Below, piece by piece: positions 41,945 to 52,434 of a DNA stretch of 64,000 nt; the first letter of the stretch is position 1, and each line of letters opens with the position of its first letter. This stretch comes from Acrocarpospora catenulata (lineage in GTDB: Bacteria; Actinomycetota; Actinomycetes; Streptosporangiales; Streptosporangiaceae): positions 188,069 to 252,068 of the forward strand of contig NZ_JAHCST010000001.1 in NCBI RefSeq assembly GCF_018476525.1, written 5' to 3'. The notes under the pieces are model-generated. The model saw only the letters and a program-made list of their open reading frames with translations, searched no databases and was not told the DNA's origin. The position numbers and the translations under genes were made by a program.

Positions 41945-44900
41945 ATGGTGCGGGTTCTGGTCCTGGGTTCCATAGGCGCGGAGGTCGCCGGTCGTCCTGT
42001 CGAGTTGGGCACGACGCTCCATCGGGCCGTGATGGCCCGGCTGGTCTGCGCGCAGGGGCACATCGTGTCCACCGACCGGTTCATCGACGACCTGTGGAAG
42101 GGCCAGCCCCCGCCGAAGGCCCTCGGCGCGTTGCAGGTCTACGTCTCGAACCTGCGGCGGATCCTGGAGCCGGGGCGCGCGCCGCGGGCCGCGGCCAGGG
42201 TGCTGGTGAGCGCCCCGCCCGGCTACCGGCTCATGCTCGGCCCCGACGATGTGGATGCCTGGCGGTTCCCCCGGTTGGTGGAGTCCGCGGCCGGTCTGCT
42301 CGCGGAGGGCAGGCCCGCCGACGCGCTCGCCACGGTCGACGAGGCGCTGGCCTTGTGGACGGGGCCGGCGTACGCGGAGTTCGCCGACCAGGAGTGGGCC
42401 GTGCCCGAGGTGGTCCACCTGCAGGAGCTGCGGGCGGTCGCCGTCGAGTACCGCGCCGAGGCGGGCCTGGCGCTGGGCCGCCACGCCGAGCTCGTCCCCG
42501 AGCTGGAGCGGCACGTCGGTGCCCAGCCGCTGCGGGAGAACGCGGTACGGCTGCTCGCGCTCTCCTACTACCGTGCCGGTCGGCAGGGGGACGCGCTCGC
42601 GGTCCTGCGCCGCACCAGGGAGCTGCTGGTGGAACAGCTCGGCGTGGACCCCGGGCCCGCGCTGCGCAGTCTGGAGGGGGACATCCTCGCCCAGGTCCCC
42701 TCCCTGGACCTGATGGTGACGGAACCCGCGCCGGTGCCGCTGGTGGTGCCCCCGCCGCGCCCGCAGCCGCCCGCTCCGCGCGGGATGGTCGGGCGTACCA
42801 GGGAGCTCGCCCGCCTCACCGCCGCGGCCGGCCAGGCCGAGGGCGGGTTCCGGCTCGCGTGGCTCGGCGGCGAGGCCGGCTCGGGCAAGAGCACGCTGGC
42901 CGACGCCCTCGTCCGGCAGCTGGCGGGGCAAGGCTGGCAGGCCGTCGTCGGCCGGTGCCCGGAGACGACGGGGGGCGTGCCGCCCGCGTGGGCCTGGAGC
43001 GAGGTGCTGCGCCATCTGGCGGCGAGCACGCCGCCCCCGCCGGAGACCGCCGCGCGCCTGGCGCCGCTGCTGACCGACGACGCCGCGCCGGTCGGCCAGT
43101 TCTGGCTGGCCAGGGCGGTGGGCGACTACCTGGAAGGCGTGCCGGGGCCGCTGTTGATCGTGCTGGACGACGCCCACCGGGCCGACGAGGAGACCCTCCA
43201 GCTCCTGCGCCACCTGGCCGTACGGCTGGCGGGCACGCCCGTCCTGGTCCTGCTCACCCACCGGCCGGGGGAGGGCGGCGCCGACCTGCTGGCGACCGGC
43301 GCCGCGCTCGCCGTGCAGACCGTGGAGAACCTGACCCTGGGCGGGCTCGGGCCGGAGGAGGTCGCCCGGCTGCTCATGGAACGCTCCGGCCTGGACGTGG
43401 ACGAGGCCACCGTACGCAGGGTCAGCGACCGTACGGGCGGCAACCCGCTGTTCGTGAGCGAGACGGCGCGGCTGCTCGCGCTCGATGGTCCGACGGCCGT
43501 CAACGCGCTGCCGCCCGGGGTGCGGGATCTGATCCGGCGGCGGGTGGCCCGCCTGCCCGGGGCCGCGCAGACGACGTTGCGCAGCGCGGCGGTGCTCGGC
43601 CGGGAGGTCGACGCCGACGTGCTGATCGCGATGCCGGGAAGCGACGAGGAGGCCGTGCTCGACGGGCTGGAGGCGGGGGTGCTGGCCGGGCTGCTGGACG
43701 AGCCCCGGCCGGGACACGTGCGTTTCGCGCACGTGCTGGTCCGGGAGACCCTCTACGAGGACATTCCCCGGCTGCGCCGGGCGCGCATCCACGGGAAGGT
43801 GCTGACGGCACTCGAAGCCGTACGGCCCCGGGACGTCGGAGCGCTGGGGCACCACGCCCTCGCCGCCGCGAGCAGCGCCACCGCGCTGACCGCGGCCGAG
43901 CACGCCTCCCGGGCGGCGGCCCAGGCCTCGGCCCTGTACGCCTACCGGGACGCGGCGGCCTTCCTGGAGGGCGCGCTGGGGACGCTCGACCTCGCGCCTG
44001 AACCGTCCGACGCGATCCGGCTCGACCTGCTCTGCCGGCTGGTGTCCGCGCTGGCGCACGCCGGTCAGCTGGAGCGGGCGCTGGAGGCCAGGGCGAAGGC
44101 GATCGCCGTCGCCCGGAAGATCGCTGATCCGAGCGCCTTCGCCCGGGCGCTCGTGGCGTTCGACGCGCCGATCATCTGGACCATCCAGCCGGACCGGAGG
44201 CTCGAGCCGGATCTGGTAAGGGCCGTCGAAGAGGTGCTGCCGGAAGAGCGGGGCGAGTTGCGCTGCCGCCTCCTGGCCATGTTCTGTCACCTCATCGAGG
44301 GGCACGATCACGGCCGCCTGGAGGCGGCGAGCACCGAGGCGGTGGCCATCGCCAGGGACCTCGGCGACCCGCACCTGCTCTGCATGGCGCTCAACGCCCG
44401 GTACTGGGCCTGCCACGACCCGGACCGGCGCGAGGAGATGGAGCGGGTCGGCCAGGAACTGCTGCGCGCTTCCGCATCGGTCGGGCTGCTCGGCTACCAG
44501 ATGCTCGGCCACGTGGCGCTCTGCATGGTCATGCTGGGGCGCAACGACTGGGCCGCCGCCCGGCGCCACGCCGACCAGGCCGCGGAGCACTCGACGAGCG
44601 GTCAGCTCGCCCACGCTCTGGCCATCCTCGGGTTCTTCGACGCCCTGCACCTGCTGGTCCGCGGCGAGTTCGAGGAGGCCGAGCGGGCGTACACGACGCT
44701 GGGGCAGCGCATGGTCGAGATGGGGGCGCCGAACTGGGCCACCATGGGCCCTGTCGGCCGGTTCGTGGTCTGTGTGGTGACCGGACGCTTCGAGGACGCC
44801 GTGGCGGTGATCGCCCCGGTCTACGAGGTGATCCCGGACGGGGCCGGGGAGATGCTCGCCCGCGCGCTCGCGGGAGCCGGTCGCCTGGCGGAGGCCAGGG

Positions 44901-45235
44901 CCGTATGGCCGCCGGAACTTCCGCGCCGGGACTACGCCTGGCTGTTGATGATGGCGGCACGGTCGGCGAACGCGATGGCGATGGAGTCCCGCGAGAAGGC
45001 CGGGGAGTGCTACGAGTTGCTCCTTCCCGAGGAGGGGGAGATGGCCGGGCTGAACTCCGCGTCGGTCACGTTCGGACCGGTGGCCCACACGCTCGGCGAT
45101 CTCGCGGTGTTCCTCGGCCGGCCGGAGACGGCGGCAGGGCATTACCGGCGGGCCGTGGAGGTGGCCAGGCAGGTGGGCTCCCCGCACTGGGAGGAGGACG
45201 CCCGCAAGGCGCTGGCGCGGCTCCCGGCCGGCTGA
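41945..45235 (+). CDS. SARP-family regulator with ATPase and TPR domains
   Basis: A 1,096-aa regulator. The OmpR-like winged helix (residues 1-95, VRVLVLGSIGAEVAGRPVEL) and BTAD (95-250, RENAVRLLALSYYRAGRQGD) are followed by an AAA/STAND ATPase (Walker A GGEAGSGKSTLADAL, Walker B PLLIVLDDAHRADEET) and a long TPR-like C-terminus. ATG 41945 is preferred because homologues start MVRVLVLG; an in-frame ATG at 41933 and TTG at 41918 also exist. Its stop touches the stop of the convergent RiPP exporter. The 11-bp-spaced repeats in the precursor promoter make it the likely pathway-specific regulator of the RiPP operon. Confidence 0.9.
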   Translation: MVRVLVLGSIGAEVAGRPVELGTTLHRAVMARLVCAQGHIVSTDRFIDDLWKGQPPPKALGALQVYVSNLRRILEPGRAPRAAARVLVSAPPGYRLMLGPDDVDAWRFPRLVESAAGLLAEGRPADALATVDEALALWTGPAYAEFADQEWAVPEVVHLQELRAVAVEYRAEAGLALGRHAELVPELERHVGAQPLRENAVRLLALSYYRAGRQGDALAVLRRTRELLVEQLGVDPGPALRSLEGDILAQVPSLDLMVTEPAPVPLVVPPPRPQPPAPRGMVGRTRELARLTAAAGQAEGGFRLAWLGGEAGSGKSTLADALVRQLAGQGWQAVVGRCPETTGGVPPAWAWSEVLRHLAASTPPPPETAARLAPLLTDDAAPVGQFWLARAVGDYLEGVPGPLLIVLDDAHRADEETLQLLRHLAVRLAGTPVLVLLTHRPGEGGADLLATGAALAVQTVENLTLGGLGPEEVARLLMERSGLDVDEATVRRVSDRTGGNPLFVSETARLLALDGPTAVNALPPGVRDLIRRRVARLPGAAQTTLRSAAVLGREVDADVLIAMPGSDEEAVLDGLEAGVLAGLLDEPRPGHVRFAHVLVRETLYEDIPRLRRARIHGKVLTALEAVRPRDVGALGHHALAAASSATALTAAEHASRAAAQASALYAYRDAAAFLEGALGTLDLAPEPSDAIRLDLLCRLVSALAHAGQLERALEARAKAIAVARKIADPSAFARALVAFDAPIIWTIQPDRRLEPDLVRAVEEVLPEERGELRCRLLAMFCHLIEGHDHGRLEAASTEAVAIARDLGDPHLLCMALNARYWACHDPDRREEMERVGQELLRASASVGLLGYQMLGHVALCMVMLGRNDWAAARRHADQAAEHSTSGQLAHALAILGFFDALHLLVRGEFEEAERAYTTLGQRMVEMGAPNWATMGPVGRFVVCVVTGRFEDAVAVIAPVYEVIPDGAGEMLARALAGAGRLAEARAVWPPELPRRDYAWLLMMAARSANAMAMESREKAGECYELLLPEEGEMAGLNSASVTFGPVAHTLGDLAVFLGRPETAAGHYRRAVEVARQVGSPHWEEDARKALARLPAG

Positions 45236-47383
45236 TCATCCGGGGGAGACGGCGCCGGTCAGCTGGGCGGCGACCAGGCGGGCGTAGCGTCCGCCCAGGG
45301 CCAGCAGCTCCGGGTGGGTGCCGTGCTCGATCACCCGCCCCCGGTCCAGGACGAGGATCAGGTCGGCGTCCCTGACCGTGCTGAGCCGGTGCGCGATGAC
45401 GACGCGGGTCTGCGGCAGGCCCGCCAGGCGGGCCTCGATCTCCGCCTCGGTGGCGGCGTCGAGCTGGCTGGTGGCCTCGTCCAGCAGGAGCACCCTGGGG
45501 TGCGGCAGCAGCGCGCGGGCGAGGGCCAGCCGCTGGCGCTGGCCTCCGGACAGCCCGCCGCCCTCGACCAGCAGCGTCTCGTAGCCCATCGGCATCGCCG
45601 TGATCTCCTCGTGCAGGCAGGCGAGCGCGGCGGCCTCGGCGATCCGCCGCTGGGACGCCTCCGGGTCGTTGAACGCGATGTTCTCCCCGATGGTCCCGGT
45701 GAACAGGGACGGTTCCTGGGTGACCACCCCGAACTGGCGGCGCAGCGAACGCTGGTTGAGCTCGGCGGCGGGGACGCCGTCGTACCGGATCTCGCCCTCG
45801 GTGGGGGTGTGGAGGGCGAGCAGCAGCCGGGCGAGGGTGGTCTTCCCCGAACCGGAGGCGCCCACCAGCGCGACCTTCTGGCCGGGCCGTACGGTCAGCG
45901 AGACCTCGCGCAGCACCCACGGGCCGCGGGGGTCGTGCCGGAAGCCCACCCCGCGTAGTTCGATCCCGCCGCGCAGGCGCAGCACCTCGATGCCGGAGGA
46001 CGGCTCCGGCTCGCCGGCCAGGATGTCCGACAGGCGGTCGAAGTGGGCGCCCGCCTCCTGGAGGTTCCGCAGCGAGGTCAGCAACGAGCCGAGCGGGGTG
46101 AGCGCGGCGGCCGCGACGGAGTTGAGCGCGAGCAGCGTGCCCAGGCTCATCGACCCGTCGAGCACCCGCCACGCGCCGATCCACAGCAGCCCGAGGGGCG
46201 CCAGATAGTGGATCCCGGCCAGCGCGGCGTCGACCAGGCCCTTGACCAGGCCGCCGCGCACGTCGGCGTGCAACTGGCGGGCGAACTGCTCCGACCAGCG
46301 CTTCAGCGCCAGCGGCTCGGCGCCGGACGCCTTGAGCGTCTCGATGCCGCCGATGGCCTCCAGCAGGCGGCTCTGCGCGGCGGCCAGGGCCGACAGCTCG
46401 CGCCGGGTGAGGTCGCCGACCCGCCGGGCAGTACCGAGCAGCAGACCGCCCTGGAGCAGCGCGAGCAGCAGCAGGAAGCCACCGAAAACGGGGTCCGCCA
46501 GGACGACGAGCACAAGGTAGACCACCGCGAGCGGCCCGTCGAGCAGCGTCGCGAGGAGCTGGCCGGTCAGCGTCTCGCGCAGGGAGACGACGCTGGTGGT
46601 CCGGTTCACCAGGTCGCCCTTCCCCCGGGTGGCGAAGTACCGGTACGGCAGCGCGATCAGGTGGGACACCAGATTCTCTGTCACCTCGCCGTCGGTGCGC
46701 GCACGCAGCGCGACGAGCAGCACCGAGCGCAGGTACGCCACCGCGAACTGGGTCACCGCGGCGGCCAGCACGGCGGCCCCGACCAGGATGAGCAGCCGCT
46801 CGTCGCCGTACGGCAGGACCCGGTCGACGACCACCGGGAACGCCGTCGCCAGCCCAAGGCCGAGGATCTGGAGCAGCACCGAGGCCGCCAGCACCTGGGC
46901 CAGCAGTCCCTTCCTCCTGAGCAGCAGCGTGCGCAGGAACTCCCGGCGCCAGGCCTGGGCGGCGCCGGAACGCGCCCGCCGGAAGCCCGGGGCGGGCTCG
47001 AAGGCCAGCAGCACGCCGGTGAAGCCGGCGTCGAACTCCTCGGCGGAGAGCCGGGCGCGCCCCTGGGCCGGGTCGACGACGTCCACCCCGCCGGGCGTCC
47101 ATCGCTCGACCACCAGGAAGTGCTGGAACTCCCAGTGCACGACGGCCGGCATCGGCACCCGGGCGAGGTCGGCGGGCTCCAGCGAGAACGCCTTGGCCCG
47201 CAGGCCGAAACGTTCGGCGGCCTCGACGATGGCGAGCGCGCTCAGGCCGTCCCTGCCCGCGCGCAGCCGGTCGGCGACCTCCTGGACGGCGGTGCGGCGG
47301 CCGTGGAAGGACAGCACCATGGCGAGGCACGCGGCCCCGCACTCGGTGGCCGCGTTCTGCATGACCACGGGAACCCGTCTCAT
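45236..47383 (-). CDS. C39-peptidase ABC exporter for the double-glycine RiPP precursor
   Basis: A 715-aa combined leader peptidase and exporter. The N-terminal C39 domain has the catalytic Cys in QNAATECGAACLAMVLSF, His in HWEFQHFLVVER and Asp in DVVDPAQG. Six membrane helices follow (about 155-430). The nucleotide-binding domain has Walker A GASGSGKTTLA, signature LSGGQRQRLALARALL and Walker B VLLLDEATSQLD. It should cut precursors after Gly-Gly and export the core. ATG 47383 overlaps the previous stop by 4 bp. It is the last gene of the operon. Confidence 0.93.
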   Translation of the reverse strand: MRRVPVVMQNAATECGAACLAMVLSFHGRRTAVQEVADRLRAGRDGLSALAIVEAAERFGLRAKAFSLEPADLARVPMPAVVHWEFQHFLVVERWTPGGVDVVDPAQGRARLSAEEFDAGFTGVLLAFEPAPGFRRARSGAAQAWRREFLRTLLLRRKGLLAQVLAASVLLQILGLGLATAFPVVVDRVLPYGDERLLILVGAAVLAAAVTQFAVAYLRSVLLVALRARTDGEVTENLVSHLIALPYRYFATRGKGDLVNRTTSVVSLRETLTGQLLATLLDGPLAVVYLVLVVLADPVFGGFLLLLALLQGGLLLGTARRVGDLTRRELSALAAAQSRLLEAIGGIETLKASGAEPLALKRWSEQFARQLHADVRGGLVKGLVDAALAGIHYLAPLGLLWIGAWRVLDGSMSLGTLLALNSVAAAALTPLGSLLTSLRNLQEAGAHFDRLSDILAGEPEPSSGIEVLRLRGGIELRGVGFRHDPRGPWVLREVSLTVRPGQKVALVGASGSGKTTLARLLLALHTPTEGEIRYDGVPAAELNQRSLRRQFGVVTQEPSLFTGTIGENIAFNDPEASQRRIAEAAALACLHEEITAMPMGYETLLVEGGGLSGGQRQRLALARALLPHPRVLLLDEATSQLDAATEAEIEARLAGLPQTRVVIAHRLSTVRDADLILVLDRGRVIEHGTHPELLALGGRYARLVAAQLTGAVSPG

Positions 47384-47541
47384 CCCAGGACTCCCGCGCC
47401 CAGCACGAGCCAGGCCAGCACCGCGGCCGGCGCGACGACCGCCACCCACAGGGTCACGAACGTGGTCGCGCCCAGCGTCACGGGGCGGGGCTGCGCCGTC
47501 CCGGCGCGCGCCCCGGCCCGGAAGATCCGCTCGCCGCTCAC
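47380..47541 (-). CDS. 53-aa single-span membrane peptide in the RiPP operon
   Basis: GTG 47541 to TGA 47380, with 4-bp overlaps at both ends, so it is clearly translated between its neighbours. It has a basic N-terminus (SGERIFRAGARAGTAQPRP) followed by one hydrophobic helix (TTFVTLWVAVVAPAAVLAWL) to the end. There is no double-glycine site, so it is not an obvious second precursor. Possible roles are exporter accessory subunit or immunity peptide; neither is proven. Confidence 0.65.
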   Translation of the reverse strand: MSGERIFRAGARAGTAQPRPVTLGATTFVTLWVAVVAPAAVLAWLVLGAGVLG

Positions 47542-48287
47542 AGCGCACCCGTCCGCGCCGTGGTCCCCCAGAACCATTCGATCTTCGCGGCACGGCGGCG
47601 CTCCGCCAGCCACTCGTCGAAGATCCGCCGCTCGACGCGGCGGCGCGTCTCGTCGTCGAGTACGGCGCCGAACTCTGCCTGGTGCTCCGCGAAGTAGGAC
47701 TCGACCCTGCCCGCCGTCACCCGCTCGCGCACGCGCGCCGCCGCCGCCTCCCCGGCCACCAGCGCCGCCAGGTCCACGTCCGTGAGGCAACGCTGGTCCA
47801 TCCACGCGCGGGTCTGCTCGACGGTCAGCAGGCCCCTGGCCCGGCGGAAGGCGTCCACCGCCTCCTGGAGTTCGTCGTCGGTGAGCTCGACGGGGGACTC
47901 CGTCAGCTCCGCCTGGAGCAGGGTGGCGGTGACGATCCGGTCCATCAGCCGGGCCTCGTCCCACAGGAAGTCGAGCCGGGCGACCGCGTCGGCCACCGTC
48001 ACGCCCACCCCGTCGATCCGCAGCAGGAGCAGCTCGCTGGCCCGGTGCACGCCACGCAACGGCCACGGCAGGTTCTGCTCCGGGCACCAGGACAGCGAGA
48101 CCGTGCCCTCGCCCGCCCGCTTGATCAGCAGGTCGTAGTGGCGCGAGCCGTCGTACTCCTCGCGCTGGCACAGCAGCCGGAACCGCACGTCCGGATGGCG
48201 CTCCCGCAGCCTCCGCAAGTGGTCGCTCGCCTCGGCGGGATCGGTTCCCGCCAGGTCACGCAGGGTGTCAAGCGCATCGGACAACAT
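47538..48287 (-). CDS. PpiC-related putative peptide maturation protein
   Basis: About 249 aa. The first half (LRRLRERHPDVRFRLLCQRE, GTVSLSWCPEQNLPWPLRGV) is a recognisable module of the family annotated as putative peptide maturation system protein. The second half (ARLMDRIVTATLLQAELTES ... YFAEHQAEFG) resembles the helical N-domain of PpiC/SurA-type prolyl isomerases. The catalytic parvulin domain itself is not obvious. ATG 48287 is chosen for AAGGAGA; it overlaps the ATP-grasp 3' end by about 20 bp. A role in presenting or folding the precursor is inferred. Confidence 0.7.
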   Translation of the reverse strand: MLSDALDTLRDLAGTDPAEASDHLRRLRERHPDVRFRLLCQREEYDGSRHYDLLIKRAGEGTVSLSWCPEQNLPWPLRGVHRASELLLLRIDGVGVTVADAVARLDFLWDEARLMDRIVTATLLQAELTESPVELTDDELQEAVDAFRRARGLLTVEQTRAWMDQRCLTDVDLAALVAGEAAAARVRERVTAGRVESYFAEHQAEFGAVLDDETRRRVERRIFDEWLAERRRAAKIEWFWGTTARTGAL

Positions 48288-49263
48288 CACTGGTCTCCTT
48301 TCGCGGGCCGTGCAGCAGGAGGTCGCAGATGGCCTCGCTGATCGGCAGGCCGGTCGCGCTCTCGATCCAGAGCCACTGGCCGCTCGGGTTGACCTCCAGG
48401 AAGACGTAGCGCCCTTCCGGGGTCAGGATCAGGTCGATCGCGCCGTAACAGAGCCCGAGCCGCTCGACGATCTCGACGCACCGCCGGGCCACCTCGGCGG
48501 GGAGCCGGTGCGGCTGGTGGCGGGTGTTGCCCAGGTCGTAGCGGCGCCAGTCGAAGCGGGTGTGGTTGCTCTCCTGGGAGTGGATCTCCGCGGCGAAGAC
48601 CGCCCGCCCGACGACGGTGACCCGCAGTTCCACCCGCTTGGCGACGTATTCCTGGACGATGACGGGCGCGAAGCGGATCGCGTCGGCGTGGATCACGTCG
48701 TGGGTGGACACGGCCTCGGCGTACCGGCCGACGTCACCCGGCGGGCGGGGATCGTCCAAGGGCTTGGTGATGATCCGCCCGTCGTGCCGGTCGTAGAAGT
48801 CCAGGAACTCGTCGGGGTCGGTGGTGACCAGTGTCGAGGGCAGGTCGAAGCCGAGCCGGCCGGCCAGCGCCAGCTGGGACGGCTTGCGCTGGGCGAGCAT
48901 GATGGACTGCCTGCGGGCGGGCACGTGCCGGCAGTCGAGCTGGTCCCACAGGTCGCCCGCGAAGGCCGCGCATTCCCCCTCGGCGTACGCGCGGACCGCG
49001 GGGTCGGTGAGCTCCGCGTGGGCGACGGGCGGCTGGGGACGCCGGAACCACACGGCGGTCAGCGCGTCGAGGTCGAGCAGGCCGCCGTCCGTGTGCAGGG
49101 TGCGGCGCACCCGGGGCCCGTACGCGGCGGTGATCCGGGCCCGCGACGGGAAGTCGGCCGGGTCGAACACCACGGTCTCGGCTCCCCGGGCGGACAGGAT
49201 CGTGGCGACCCGCTCGGCGTGCGCGTCCCCGTCCGCCGTCAGGATGAGTATCTCGCCAGGCAT
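48268..49263 (-). CDS. ATP-grasp peptide ligase (graspetide-type maturase)
   Basis: A 331-aa ATP-grasp enzyme of the MvdD/MvdC type, which makes omega-ester or amide crosslinks between Thr/Ser/Lys and Asp/Glu of a core peptide. N-terminal EILILTADGDAHAERVATIL and WFRRPQPP, the ATP-binding IITKPLDD and VIVQEYVAKRVELRVTVVGR, and the metal-binding AIDLILTPEGRYVFLEVNPS all fit. ATG 49263 follows AGGAGG. It lies 61 bp after the precursor stop and is translated before the PpiC-related gene. Crosslink topology cannot be told from sequence. Confidence 0.9.
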   Translation of the reverse strand: MPGEILILTADGDAHAERVATILSARGAETVVFDPADFPSRARITAAYGPRVRRTLHTDGGLLDLDALTAVWFRRPQPPVAHAELTDPAVRAYAEGECAAFAGDLWDQLDCRHVPARRQSIMLAQRKPSQLALAGRLGFDLPSTLVTTDPDEFLDFYDRHDGRIITKPLDDPRPPGDVGRYAEAVSTHDVIHADAIRFAPVIVQEYVAKRVELRVTVVGRAVFAAEIHSQESNHTRFDWRRYDLGNTRHQPHRLPAEVARRCVEIVERLGLCYGAIDLILTPEGRYVFLEVNPSGQWLWIESATGLPISEAICDLLLHGPRKETSDVVRCA

Positions 49264-49324
49264 TTCGCTCCTCCTGGGACAGGACACGCGGGGCGCCGTC
49301 CGGCGCCCCGCGCGTCACACCGGA

Positions 49325-49486
49325 TCAGGCGCCGGTGAAGTCGTCCCGGTCGCGCCAGCGCCGGCCGTCCGGGGTCATGACGATGCTGGTCAGGTCCGGG
49401 TTGGCGCCGCCGTTGACCAGCCGCAGGTCGCCCTCGTCGAGCTCACGGCCGACGGCCGCGATGTCGTCAATCTTGATCTTGGACAT
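49325..49486 (-). CDS. RiPP precursor peptide with double-glycine leader
   Basis: A 53-aa precursor. The leader is residues 1-27, ending LDEGDLRLVNGG, the classic double-glycine processing site for a C39 peptidase. The 26-residue core starts ANPDLTSIVMTPDGRRWRDR and ends DDFTGA. It offers Thr33, Ser34, Thr38 and Thr51 as donors and Asp31, 40, 46, 48 and 49 as acceptors, as expected of an ATP-grasp substrate. No Cys or Lys in the core argues against a lanthipeptide. ATG 49486 follows GAGGGGA. It is the first gene of the operon and has SARP-like repeats upstream. Confidence 0.85.
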   Translation of the reverse strand: MSKIKIDDIAAVGRELDEGDLRLVNGGANPDLTSIVMTPDGRRWRDRDDFTGA

Positions 49487-49583
49487 GTTCGTTTCCCCTC
49501 CACCGTCCTGGGACGGCCTCTTGTGCTGAAGAACCGGTGCCTTGAGCACCTGGTGAAACCGTAGAAACCAGCCCTTAGCTGTT

Positions 49584-49626
49584 TCTTGGTCAACTCTTGG
49601 ACCGCTGACTTAGAAAGCACTTAGAA
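49584..49626 (-). promoter_or_regulatory. Two pairs of 11-bp-spaced direct repeats in the RiPP promoter
   Basis: On the plus strand TCTTGG occurs at 49584 and 49595, and CTTAGAA at 49609 and 49620. Each pair is exactly 11 bp apart. This is the arrangement SARPs bind (hexa- to heptamer direct repeats one helical turn apart, upstream of the -10). They lie about 100-140 bp before the precursor start. Confidence 0.65.
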
Positions 49627-49632
49627 AAGGGA

Positions 49633-49660
49633 AGGCCCGCCGGGGGATCCCGGCGGGCCT
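49633..49660 (-). terminator. Chitinase intrinsic terminator
   Basis: A perfect 12-bp stem (AGGCCCGCCGGG with CCCGGCGGGCCT) with a 4-base loop, 18 bp after the chitinase stop. A T-rich run follows on the minus strand. Confidence 0.88.
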
Positions 49661-49678
49661 GGTAGGTCGGCTGGTGGA

Positions 49679-51934
<2,256 letters not shown>

Positions 51935-52097
51935 TTGTGTGCTGCTCCACGTCCATGGGGGGATTGGGATACGAGGGACGCGTGTGCACGGCCGACCGGG
52001 TTCGGCGGGCACTCGTTCGACATCGCGGCGGTGATCGAGGGGACGGGCGGGGATCGCGGCATGACGTTCCCTAGCTGCGGGTTCCACAGTAACTATT

Positions 52098-52110
52098 AGG
52101 AAGCTTTCCT
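52098..52110 (+). promoter_or_regulatory. AGGAA-GCT-TTCCT dyad upstream of the chitinase
   Basis: Five-base arms around a 3-base centre in an AT-rich patch (ATTAGGAAGCTTTCCTTTTA). It is a candidate operator or activator site for the chitinase, about 165 bp before its start, and close to the left boundary of the IS605-type element. Confidence 0.45.
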
Positions 52111-52208
52111 TTTAATTGGAGCGAACGTAACCCGCCCGCCGTTCCGGCGTCAACATGAGCTGGCCAGGAATCCTGGTCTTCAGGGCCGGGAGGAATGGCA
52201 TCCCTTCC

Positions 52209-52346
52209 TGCGTCCGGACACTGGTCCAGGCGATTTTGGTTCTCGATGTACTCGCAAATGATCTTCAGGGGTGCGCCGCCGCGCGAACCGGCGAAGTACG
52301 AAGGCGGCCACAAGTGTCCGTGCATGTGGTGTCGGTTGGGGTCGGC
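52209..52346 (-). pseudogene. TnpA (Y1 transposase) C-terminal remnant
   Basis: 46 codons read NRHHMHGHLWPPSYFAGSRG, then GAPLKIICEYIENQ, the C-terminal signature of IS200/IS605 TnpA. The catalytic HUH and most of the protein are absent, and the upstream sequence leads straight into tnpB. Confidence 0.75.
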
Positions 52347-52434
52347 GAGAGCCCACGAGGCTGTGGGGACGGTCGTTGCTGACGTCGTCCATGGCCTTAG
52401 CGGGCTGGACCCCGCGAGACAGTACGATGCCAGC

